DNA of 64,000 bases from Pomphorhynchus laevis (lineage: Eukaryota; Acanthocephala; Palaeacanthocephala; Echinorhynchida; Pomphorhynchidae). The stretch covers positions 1 through 64,000 of the forward strand of contig WNNJ02002182.1 of the NCBI GenBank assembly GCA_012934845.2, given 5' to 3'. Each line of letters begins with the position of its first letter. Positions within the stretch are counted from its first letter, which is position 1. The notes under the pieces are model-generated. The model saw only the letters and a program-made list of their open reading frames with translations, did no database searches and was not told the DNA's origin. Shown here piece by piece: positions 48,160 through 60,300 of this stretch. A program made the position numbers and the translations under genes.

Positions 48160-48675
48160 ATATTATAGTATGGAATCAAAGGAACTTGTATTATTCGAGA
48201 AAAAATTGTCAGTCCAATATTTCAACAGTTCCCGCTATCAACTTTAAAATATGAAAAGCAATAAAAGCTGAAACAAATCAAACAAATATAACTTATTAAG
48301 TTCAATTAACTATAAAACATATAAAACAATTAAATTTAATAGGATATTTTGTAAATACAATCTGCTTTATTATTAGACATCACGTCATTCTTTTTATCAA
48401 ATAAACCTTCTGTATTATAGGCAAAAGGTAACCACTTTCATGCGTTAGAATAGAAAACAACTTAAAAGTAAAAAAATTGTACAAGTAACTATCACATCAA
48501 ATGAATTGCACAAGCATATTTTTCACAAAAAAAACAACATTCAAGCCACAATATTAAACTGAAACAAATCAAACATAATTTGTTAAGTTCAATTAACTAT
48601 ACAATATATAAACAATAAATTTAATAGGATATTTTTTAAATAAAATCTCTTTTATTATTAGACATCACTAACATT
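48160..48675 (-). mobile_element. PLE relics, partly duplicated
   Basis: The stretch 48345-48480 on the minus strand resembles the endonuclease-coding fragment at 49245-49388. A shorter piece with the same edge (ttattattagacatcac) recurs near 48650. Upstream, 48170-48245 repeats the start of the inverted arm at 48868 (gagaaaaaattgtcagtcca). Old fragments of the family present at 48752-49905. Confidence 0.55.
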
Positions 48676-49244
48676 AACTTCACAGAAAGAACAAACATGA
48701 GTGATTAAGTGATTTTAAGTGATTTGTTATTATAAAAAGTTAATTTTTTATTTGTTGTATTACATGCATACATTTACACGCATTCATATACATTTATTAT
48801 TGAAATATTTATTATATAATTATAATATTATATTATCATACGCATTAAAATATCCATACGTTTCTTTCTATTGTAATAATTTATTATAATATAGAATCAA
48901 AATTGTATTATTCGAGAAAAAATTGTCAGTCCAATATTTCAATAGTTGCTGCTATCATCGTCAGAAACTACTGTTTCACACAACGTAAAATTTACATATA
49001 CAAAAGTTTACAAGAAAGGTAATTTTTTACCTTTGGGTAATTTTTTTATTAAAAATGGTGACATCAGTAATGTTCTTGGCTATTTTATTTTTATATCTAA
49101 ATTTATTAAATAAGATGTTCCATTTTTCGATAATAAAGAGAATTCGAAAATGTATATTTTGCTTAGAGGGTCCAAAAGGTTTTTCTTAACACTGCAGCTT
49201 TTATAATAAGATTTTTAAAATACAATCTGCTTTATTATTGGCTA

Positions 49245-49388
49245 TCACTTCATTATTTTTATCAAATAAGCCTCCTGTATAATATGCGAAAGATAATCAT
49301 TATTATGTATTAGAATAGAGGTCTTATCAAAATTAACTTTATGTTCTAAATTTAATACATGATGTGTTAACGCACCCATCATGTCTCT
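49245..49388 (-). pseudogene. PLE GIY-YIG endonuclease, C-terminal fragment
   Basis: The minus-strand frame reads ALTHHVLNLEHKVNFDKTSI, then NNDYLSHIIQEAYLIKI. PLE GIY-YIG domains end with A-L-x-x-H-x-x-x-x-x-H-x-I-x-F/W...I-L...Y-x-x-R-x-I-x-E-A-x-x-I, which fits well. Fossil fragment, so this family, unlike PLE-A, had the endonuclease. Confidence 0.7.
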
Positions 49389-49686
49389 ATTTCATAGAGC
49401 AAAAATGAATTGCTTTAATAGCACTTTATTAATGATAGATATTCGATTATTCGGATTGGTTTGCTAAAGAGTGGCTTTCCTGAATGACCTATTAAGAAAT
49501 CTTATTATAAAAGCTGCAGTGTTAAGAACAAACCTTTTGAACGCTCGAATCAAAAAATAAATATTGGAATCCCTTTTATTAACGAAAAATTGGACTTTTG
49601 TTCAATAAATATTCAATATATTTAAGATATTGAATACTCAATTCGATAAACTTTTGTATATACAACTTTTACGTGGTGTGAAACAG

Positions 49687-49730
49687 TAGTTCCTGACGAT
49701 GATAGCGGAGGCTATTGAAATATAGGACTG
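49687..49730 (+). ncRNA. Best hammerhead-ribozyme-like core
   Basis: CTGACGA (49693-49699), one extra T, a 6-bp stem GATAGC/GCTATT with loop GGAG, GAAA (49717-49720), TATA, then GGACTG. Helix I can form six pairs, 49687-49692 with 49725-49730, two of them G-U. A hammerhead would cut after A49724. The extra base before helix II and a helix III of only two self-complementary pairs weaken single-molecule activity. Confidence 0.5.
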
Positions 49731-49905
49731 ACATTTTTTCTCAAATAATACAATTTTGATAATCATAGTAAATTATTACAATAGAAAGAAACATGTGTAT
49801 ATTTTCAATACTTATGATAATATAATATTATTAAAATATAATATTTTAATAATGATTGAATATAAATGCGTATAAATGTATGCATGTAATACAACAAATT
49901 GTGTT

Positions 49906-51109
49906 ATATTTTCACACATGTCATACTATTATTATATTGTAATGTTGTCATAATATTTATAAATATATAGTACTCTTGTGCAATAAGAATTTGATTTCAT
50001 TAAAAATTACAGTGAGGATATTTATCTAAGAATATAGAAAATATTTATTAAAAAATTGGTACATAGCTAACAAATATTTAATTTATGATATTCGCCAAAA
50101 CATTGTATAAAATATCATCGTCTGTAATCTTATGTTTCGAAACAAAATGAAAACTATATTGATAATGTGAGAACAATAATTATCAATATTTAATGTCATC
50201 AGAAAAATGATGAATGTTTTTTCTAAATAAAACGCTGATAATCTCGTAAAAACAAGAATATAACGTAATACTGTCAAAACAATAAAGATATCGAAAAATA
50301 TCTATATAGGTGCTTACTACGGTGTTGGAGTCACATTTCATTTTTGTCTAAAATTGGGTGCTTGCATTTGATTTAATTATATAATTATGTAAGACGGTAT
50401 GATGGTAAGTATTTGCAGTTTAGTATTAAAATGATTATGCTTAAAGAAGGTTAGCATTGTATTTTTTGAGAATAACAAAAAAAATAAATTTAACTGTATT
50501 GTCTTAGGCTCATTTATAGAAATTAATCCAAATTAATCCAAATTTTTGTGACGGGTTTAACAGCGATTTTACTTGGAAATCAAATAAATTATATTACTTA
50601 AGGATACACCCACATTAAATTAGTGAAGAAATGAATCCGAATCTTCCATTTTTCGAATTAGAGAATGATTCGTATTTACAGCTTTTGAAAATTCTGTCTA
50701 TTTTTAATGTTTTATTAATTCAGTTTGTAATTCCCATAAAAATTACATTATTTCCTAATTGAGTACTTAGTATTTTTTAAAAATAGCATAAAAGTATTTC
50801 CGTTATCCATTAACGGGTTCTTAACGGATTTATAATGATATATACTATCGTATTTTATATAAGCAATACTTATTAAACAACTTGAATGAATTAAAGCCAT
50901 CCAATAAATATAACAAGTATTTAGTTTAACAAACAAAATATTTATTCTGCAAGTTTTAATGCAGGCAGAAGATCATTCGACTCGTTGCCATATTTAAAAT
51001 TACATTGAATGGAACACTTCATTTAAAATTTTACTAATCTAATCGAATTCATTTCTGACATCAACATCAATGTTGTTCTTCTTATATATAAGAACAACGG
51101 CGTACTAAA
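49906..51109. other. AT-rich stretch without features
   Basis: No gene, repeat family or clear signal seen. Short open frames on the minus strand look like chance. Confidence 0.4.
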
Positions 51110-51340
51110 AATTCTACAGACTGCAGAAGATCACAATGCAAACCTGCAAGTGTATTAAAGACACTGAAATTATCAGAAGTCCAATAATGAAGCTTAAATA
51201 TACAATCGTAGGTAAAAATGATTGTATTGTCCACTCATATTGTCCATGCTGGACGCTGTGTGGAATGTGATATTAAGTATGTCGGTGAAACTAAATGATC
51301 CTTAAGCGAAACGTTAAGCAATTGAAGATAAATCGCGCTT
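51110..51340 (+). pseudogene. PLE GIY-YIG endonuclease, N-terminal fragment
   Basis: The frame at 51251-51295 reads GRCVECDIKYVGETK followed by SL. This is the first half of the GIY-YIG motif as found in PLE endonucleases (C-x-x-C-x-x-x-Y-V/I-G-E-T-x-x-S-L). Fossil, with several breaks. AT-rich sequence surrounds it and no terminal repeat was identified. Confidence 0.65.
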
Positions 51341-54287
51341 TAAAGACAAATATGCTAAAGTAAGAGACAAGAAGGTTTGTAATTATGACGGGATTGTAAT
51401 GTATGTATCATTTATTTAAATAAATCATAAAGGGAATGAAGAAGTCATGAAATACATCAAAATAATTGTAATTATAATTATAGATAGAAAATGATTTGAT
51501 ATCAACAAAGGATAAAGTTAGAAAATAATTTATATGGCAAGGACAACTAAAAACATTTACGTTCTTTGGTAAGAATAAGAGAACAATATTTAAGTGAAAG
51601 AAACGATGGAGATTTCTTCCGTGTACCACTTAATTCTCTACACAGTGCATTTGAGACTGGAAATTGTACTATTTCTAATTTAATAAATCGTTTTTACGCG
51701 AAACTAGTAATAAAAACAATATTTTTATCTACTAGTTAAGAACGACTATTGCAATCTATATATAAACTTTTATTCCTAAGTACGAAGATATTCCACTCTG
51801 GAGTAGATCGTAAGAAAACGATACAGCGCAATTTATCATATTATCAAAGATATAGCACATTCAGATTTTTAATCGATGATTGCAGCAAAAGTTGATATAT
51901 TCGCGATCTCTTTACCTTTAAAGTGGTATTTCTGGATTTATTTTTAAGTGTGTATCACCTTCATGCTAGACAGTTCCTATATATTTCATTAATTTGCTTC
52001 ATACTTTTGCATTTATTTATATTATTTTATAAATATTTTATCATTATGTCCCAAAGAAATTCCCTAAAACAATGATAACTGTTGAGCTTTAACCTTTGAA
52101 ACTTTCTATCTCAGTAAAAAGCTATTACAAATTTTTGTTGCTAGTGAATAGAATACTAAGTTACCCATACTTTTAAAATGATGTCATATTTAGCAAATAA
52201 ATATCATTCACTTTTGCTATATTAAAAATGTAGCAAAGAAATTTTGCAAAATTTTAGGATTTGCACAAAAACTTTTCATTTTTAAATAGCTTTAATTGCC
52301 AAGTTACACAAATTTTCAAACGTGATTAATGCTATATAAAGGATTCTCAATAAAATGAGATATTTGCACTTGATTCCGGAAATTATCAGTCGAGCTTCTT
52401 GCAAAACACTCAAAAACCACTGTAATTCAATCGTGAACACATTTGTAAGTTCCACATAATCTTAATGCAGCGTAATAATATATAATTACATATAGATTTG
52501 ATATTCAATTGAATATTTAAATTATTTTTATATTAATTGTTAAAATTTACTAAACGTTTTTGTTAAAATACAGTTACTATCAAAAATATTTAACGATATA
52601 ATATTTTCTACAATTAGATATTTTAGATTATTTTTAATATTTAAAATAATATTAATATTTAATATAAAATATTAAAATATAAAATATAAAATATTATATT
52701 ATATAAATAATATAATATTTAATATTTAATTAGATTATTTTTAATATTTTCTACAATTAGGACTCTAATATAGACATAAAAGACAGTTACTATCAAAAAT
52801 ATTTAACGAACGGTAGAGATTGTCTTAAAGTGGAAAATGATGATCGAGTATTCTAATAAGCTTGTCGTAACGTTTTTATAATTTGTTAAGAAAGCAAAAA
52901 TTAAAAATTGAAAATCTTTGTTAAAAATAAAATATTTGCAATTATACAAAACTAATAATGAAAATAATAACTTTTGGTTACAAAAATTCAAATATTCTTT
53001 TACAATCAAATGGTTTTTCGCATTATTTAATTAACACTGAAAGAATTATTGAATGAAATAATAATTATTAAAAAAAATTATTTAATAATCATAAAGATCG
53101 CATTATCATCATTTATAGTCATAGGTATACATAAGCATTTTTTCAAATAATTGCAAAGATTTTCTACAATTAGGACTCCAATATAGACATCTTTGTTATT
53201 ATCTACTCATGGAGTTATCAATATACAAACTTCTTTTAGCATTTGTCGTAGATATGAGAAATAAATGTAACTTACGTGATACAACAAATCTGCAATGTAC
53301 CGCTAAACAACCTGGCATGGATATGAATATGTCAAGCGATTCATGGAAATTAGTGCACTAATATATTTTCCATGAAACGAGAAATACCAAATAGCACATA
53401 AGTGGATTAATTGAGCATGTTCCACTAAAAATATGCACAAAATATCAGATATAAAACACTTTGCCATTTATGACCTCATTTTATTCTGGATAATCTGCGT
53501 ATTGAATGCATGCTAAATATGAAAAATATTACATCGACTGATAAAATATAGCAGTTAATTAGCTGATATATTTACGTATCCAATTGATAATTTTCGTAAA
53601 TAACTTCAAATTCTTCACTTGGATAGGTGATTATAATTTTAAAGGTCAAAAATTACTTTTAATTTTAAAGAGATACTTCACATGGCATTGTGTGTGATAG
53701 GAAATCATGTCAACAGATGATTTAGCTTTTTTGTTTTTTTCATTATTTTGTGGTTTGTAATTTGTTCCGGAACTTTTAACGTAAAATACTTTAACTACTT
53801 ACTTAATAGAGTTCTGAGAGTAACTTTAAAATAATTTATAGCTCATAAGATCCATGTAAATAGTAACCACAAACAATATCTAATATCTGCAATTAGAATT
53901 TGCAAATCAAACATGAAGAATTCAATTAATGCAAAGTAATCGTAACTTAGAGTTTAGGGAATAGCCAGAAACTACAATGAAATTAAGTATGAACGTTAAA
54001 TTTCTGAATACGCGGAATTTAGAATTTCAGCAAATGTCAATCAAAATAAGCGCTTTTGACACAAGTCATCTAAATTTGAGAAAAGTTTCGGTATTTAAGC
54101 ACACATGCATTTACAATAGATTACACCTAAGCCTCTACTATAGCATGTATTTAAGACTTAACTTAGTACTAGATAAACTTTAATTTATAAAATGACATCT
54201 ACAAATGTAATTCTTTAATTTGTTGATTACCATTGACAATCTTATTTTTCTGTTTAGCAAATTCGTCCTCATTGGCAATCAAGAAGA
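51341..54287. other. Region upstream of the carbonic anhydrase gene
   Basis: AT-rich. A short phrase (ctacaattaggactc.aatatagacat) occurs twice, near 52748 and 53160, and cagttactatcaaaaatatttaacga occurs near 52571 and 52784. A less AT-rich patch lies at 53180-53480. Some of this is presumably promoter or 5' UTR. Confidence 0.35.
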
Positions 54288-54327
54288 ATGCCTCAAAATA
54301 TACAATGGGGTTACAATGAAGCAAACG
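54288..54327 (+). CDS. CA: Carbonic anhydrase first exon
   Basis: ATG, then [12 protein letters not shown] and the first base of a glycine codon before GTAAGA. Joined to 56152 it gives [18 protein letters not shown], matching the family's WGY...NGP..W. An in-frame stop lies just upstream (54254-54256), at an acceptor-like tgtttag, so a further 5' exon is possible, but the ATG gives a normal cytosolic length. Confidence 0.85.
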
Positions 54328-57300
54328 GTAAGATGTGAAATCCTATTTAGCATGTTCTATTCTAAAATTGACTCAAGGGCAACATTAAATAAAAAATTCA
54401 ATTAAATAAAAATAAAAATCAATTTAATTAATTTAATTAAATTAATTTATTAAAAAATCAAAATCTAGTGTTAGTTCTAAAAAATTCTAAAATGAACAGA
54501 AAAGTTTCACGTTTTGGTCCTTTCAACTTATCTGCTGCATTAACAATGATTGATTGAATTAAAGACTTATCATATACTTTGCAAATTAAATTAAAATCAT
54601 TTCTGATTCCAAATTAAATTAAAATCATTTCTGATTTCAAATTAAATCAGTTTTGCCAGGAGAAAGTTTTACTTTCAATTTGAAAACCTACATATATTTT
54701 TGAAATTAATTACTATTATCAAACTAGTCATTGATATTTAATTTTTGATGACTATTTTATTATGCGCGCCACTTTAATCTTATCTATAAGCCAACAGAAG
54801 TATGCTACATTTTAGTATTAATGGACCTCATCAGCTACTATTCCAATACCTACGTTTCACGTTTTGGGCCTTTTAATGTTGATTAAAATGTTCTAAAATG
54901 TTCTAAAATGTCAATTCAATAGCTTAATTGACATTTTAGATTTAATGAAAGAATCTTGTCTTACGTTTTTCCAAATTAAATCAGCGTTGATAGAGGAAGG
55001 TTCTACCTTTCATTTAAAAATCTGCCTATTTTGAAAATTAATTACTATTATCAAACTAGTCATCTATATTTTACTACTTCCTAACTTTAAGTTAATTTAA
55101 TTATGCAGTCATTGTTACAATTGAAATTTCTGATGACACTGCACGTTGCTTTAATCCTATCTATAATCCCACAGTCGTATACTACATTTCAGTATTAATG
55201 GACCTGATGAGCTACTGATCCAATACCTGAATTTCATGTTTCGGTCCTTTTAATGTTGACTGATTATCACTCAACTCGTCTGCTTTATTGACATTTTAGA
55301 TTTAATGAAAGACTCTCGTCTAACATTTTTCAAATTAAATCAGCGTTGGTATGGTAAGGTTCTACCTTTAATTTAAAAACCTGTTTATTTTTAACATTAA
55401 TTACTATTATCAAACTAGTCATCTATATTTTACTACTTCCTAACTTTAAGTTAATTTAATTATGCAGTCATTGTTACAATTGAAATTTCTGATGACACTG
55501 CACGTTGCTTTAATCCTATCTATAATCCCACAGTCGTATACTACATTTCAGTATTGGTGAAGGACCTGATGAGCTACTGATCCAATACCTGCATTTCACG
55601 TTTCGGTGAAATACAGTTAGCTATTCAAATATTTTAAAATTCCCTTCTTATCGCTGATTTAATTTGAAATTTTATTTAATTTAATTTTGATTAATTTAAT
55701 TTTAAATTTTAATGAAGCAGCATTTATTTAAAATTCTAAAACTGTGAAAATAAATTTAATTTATTAAAATTCATTAAAACATCTAAATCCTATCTATAGT
55801 GCTTTTCAAGTTTAAAGAAAATTAAGTTAATAAATTTATTTTATATAAACTAATTTAGCAACTAAAAATTGTCTTGTAAATTGTACTTTAATGATATATT
55901 AAATATCAAATTACATATTATTTGAACATTTTTTAGTCTCATTTTGTTATAAAAGCATTCTAAAGATGTTAGTAGAAACTAGCAAAATATAATAAGAAAA
56001 TCTATTTCTTTATTTTGTTGGTCTTGTAATAAAAATGAATAGTATCATTTTTTACAAAGTAATCATAAACTTTATAAAATATTTGCGCATATTCGTCGCT
56101 CCACGATACAATCCCGATTTATCTCCACAACTAAATTATATTAAATTTTAGGCCCTGATAAATGGTCTAAATTTTATCCGGAGATTTCATTAAATACTTG
56201 CCAATCGCCAATTGATATTTCAACGCCTATTAAAGATGATTGTTGTGGAAATCTAAAACTGCACTACAAGCAAGATTGCTGTCAAACTATCACTAATAAT
56301 GGGCATTCACTACAAATATCTGGAATTCCACAAGATAGTTGTAAGTATTAAACAAATTTTACTTATTAAAATGAACTCATTTCATTTTTTATAACATATT
56401 TTTCATAGCTTTCATCTATCACAATTTCATGTGTTGTATTTTCTAGACATTAGTGGTGGACCACTTGGCGATAGTATGTATCGCTTTGCCCAATTTCACA
56501 TTCACTGGGGCGAGGACGATTCGTGTGGATCTGAACATACTATTAATGGAAAATCATACGCAGGAGAGGTATTAAAAATAAAAAACTTCTCGTTTGAATT
56601 CAAATTTTAGATACATATTGTCAATTGGAATTCAACTAAATTTATGGATATTTCATCAGCCCAGGCAGATATGAAATTTTCAGGACTGTGTGTGCTGGGA
56701 ATATTACTTGAGGTACCTCCAAATTGAAAATCAATGGATGGATTTAAATCATTTTGCTAAGAGTTAAATTATTTACATAATATTATATTATATTTATGCT
56801 CGTATTATTTGTTAAACAAATAATACGAGCATAAATGACTATTAAAATACAAAGGAGGTGTTATTAATAATCAATTATCAATCATCCAAAACGATCGTGT
56901 GTATATATAGTGGAAACTTAAAAAGTTTAGTAGCAAAGCATTTATTATAATTTATAATTTTTTAAGAATAAAAATAATAAGAATTACATTATATAATATA
57001 AGAATTGTATTGATAATTATATTTTTATTTTTCTAAAATAAAAATATTTATTATTATAGATTAATGATTATTATAATAAAGTATTATAATAGTGAACATA
57101 TTACATTTCAAAACAGTAAACTCTTCTTTGATCATTTTATAATAAAAATGTTGAATAATACATATATTTTATATATATTCACATATATATGTATTATGTA
57201 TACATATAATACACATATCTAAATTTTCAATTTGTTAAATTGCAAATTTAGATATATGAAAATTATTTAAAATTTATACATAACGAAATTATAATTTAGT

Positions 57301-60300
57301 GGTTATTTGTTCTAGTTATTTTATCCTTTTAAAATTTAAAAAGCGGGAAACTGTTCAATTTTTGTCAAATTCCAGATTTTTCCCTTATTTAGATGTATAA
57401 TTTTTCATTTAAATGTTAGTTAAAACGAAAAAAATAGATTTAAGTTTTCAAACTTGGATTGCGATTTTTGAATTAAACATATCATTTCGATAACTTTTAT
57501 TATCACTAAGCAACACTAAAATTTAAGAAAATAACCGAAAAAATGTAAAAATTGAAAATTTAAATGAGAAAAAAATACTAATTTAAAAACTTCATGTACT
57601 TGGGCCATTTAATTTTATAAAAATTAAATTTTGTACTTGAGCTAGCATATAAAATAAAGTTATAATAAAATTATAATCTAAAACTTAAAAAATACTAAAT
57701 TAAATCTTTATATTTAAGGTAGATGAGAAATGTGCATCCCGCAAATTCGACGAATTAGTGTCAAACAGTGAGCGTGTTATGTTTCCGAACAGTAAAGCTC
57801 TTCTCAGAAATTCTATTAACATAAAACATTTACTGCCAGGTATTCATAATTGTTGTTAGTTCAATTGGTAAATTTTAAATTTCGTAAATTGAAAATAAGT
57901 TATCTGTTTTTTCTGGTGATCAGTTGGAAGCAGCGAGTTTGATTGCGTATATTATAGACAAATGTCAAATTTAATTAATGGCTTTTTCGTCATTGTATAA
58001 TGCCTGAAGTTTATATTTCTGTTTATATTCAAAGCTTACTACGTAAATTCGATGAGCTGCGTATCTCACATGATTTGCTTTTTTAAGATCATTTTTGATA
58101 GAGAGAACGTTATGGAAAAACTTTTAATCATTTAATACTATTACATTATAATAGAACATATTACACTATGCAGTAGTAAAATGCAGACTAAAGTACAATT
58201 CAGAGTTGGAAAATCAATACTTAGACATGATGATTCTTGAATGGTTCCGTTGAATTTAAATTGGTAATTGAAGTTAATTCAATGTGGAACACTGCTAGTT
58301 CCACATTCACCAGAAAATTTGAATTTAAGTAAAAGCAAAATTGTATTAATCAGCAAAATATAATAAAACATCATGTTAATAGAAAATTTTTACAAATAAA
58401 TTAATTTAAATATTAACAAATAAAATAACAAACTTTGTCTTAGATTGAGATATTACGTTTGGCAGTGATTCTAAGGAAAATACATCTTTAAATAACCCAC
58501 TGATGTGCTATGTCGATGAATAACGGTCGAATATGAATTTACTTTTTGTAAATTAGTGAAATAATTGACAATACGACCAGAATATTTTACATATTAAATA
58601 TTAGATTTTTTATATCGTTGATTCAAGAATTAGTGTTACGTGCGGATTAAAGTGATGAACATCCTATTAATGTAAACGATGTCTAAATGTGTCATTTGTA
58701 ATATTACCATTATTTAAAGCAATTATGTGATTCTAAGGAAAATACATCTTTAAATAACCCACTAATGTGCTATGTCGATGAATAACGGCCGAATATGAAT
58801 TTACTTTTTGTAAATTAGTGAAATAATTGACAATACGACCAGAATATTTTACATATTAAATATTAGATTTTTTATATCGTTGATTCAAGAATTAGTGTTA
58901 CGTGCGGATTAAAGTGATGAACATCCTATTAATGTAAACGATGTCTAAATGTGTCATTTGTAATATTACCATTATTTAAAGCAATTATGTGATTCTAAGG
59001 AAAATACATCTTTAAATAACCCACTAATGTGCTATGTCGATGAATAACGGCCGAATATGAATTTACTTTTTGTAAATTAGTGAAATAATTGACAATACGA
59101 CCAGAATATTTTACATATTAAATATTAGATTTTTTATATCGTTGATTCAAGAATTAGTGTTACGTGCGGATTAAAGCGATGAACATCCTATTAACGTAAA
59201 CGATGTCTAAACGTGTCATTTATAATATTACCATTATTTAAAGCAATTATGGTTTGTTTATTAATTAAATAGTATAAAATATATTGAGAATGAAAAATAT
59301 TATGGAAGCTAAAAATTCACATCCTTGTTAGAATGGCATGTACTGGTTTCAGTTAACGATTTGCTTGAATATTTTTTATTTTGCGTTTAGAGAAGACGAA
59401 CGAATATTTTTATTATAAAGGATCACTGACAACCCCACCTTGTACTGAATGTGTCAAATGGATTGTGTTCGCTCATCCTCTCAAAGTCTCGTCAACAGCT
59501 GTAAGTAACTCCCATTTGTTAAAAAGAAGATTTTTTTGACAAATTACAATAAAAATAATTTAATTTTGATTAGACAAAATATTATAAATGAAATATATAT
59601 ATTGAAAATAATTATGATTCGCAAGCAATTATTCGTAGGGCAAAGATGATTAAGGAGAATCCGTGCTAATGGAGTCGATCTAAGTCGTGGTTAAAGATTC
59701 TAACCAAATTCACTTCACATTCTAAACACCTAGGCAGGCGCTCGTAAATTTAACAATTTGTCAGATACAGAGGTAATTGATCCTTAAAGACTAGCAGCTT
59801 TTACAACTTGTAGATTAGTGCACTGCCCAAATATTTATTGCGGAAATTGCCAGGCTGCCATATCAGAGGATGCATAGTATAAATTCCTTATTAGTATGAT
59901 CAAGAAAGATTTACAGGCGAAACAACGCAACTATGTACCCCCCCCCGAAAATGTAAACTTAAGTCTTCGATATTAAAATATGGTGACATAATATATAATA
60001 AAGTAATATGTCATTTAATAATATGTTATTGTTTAATAAAGATTAATACAAATATAATAGAATTAAATGTCCGTTTATCTCTCAGCTTCGTGTTGTTAAG
60101 ATGTAAAAGTTAATCAGATCAAATGCTAAGTTAGTTATTATATATTGCCAAAGCTTTCGCCGGGTTACGACTTCGTCAGTGGCTTATTATGTGTTATATT
60201 ATCTCTTAACTTTCTTGTGTGAAAAAAGTTGAGAGATAATATAACACACAATGACCAACTGACGAAGCCGTAACGCGGCGAAAGCTTTGGCAATATATAA

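Larger units (their letters stand above)
48752..49905. mobile_element. PLE-derived unit flanked by about 258-bp inverted repeats
   Basis: The arms 48752-49010 and 49648-49905 are inverted copies, from gttgtattacatgcatac inward to acaaaagttta. Each arm holds a hammerhead-like hairpin pointing in opposite directions. The centre (about 640 bases) includes a GIY-YIG endonuclease fragment on the minus strand and a nested short inverted word (actgcagcttttataataag at about 49192; its complement at about 49500). PLE copies with terminal repeats in inverted orientation are known for the group. Looks decayed. Confidence 0.75.
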
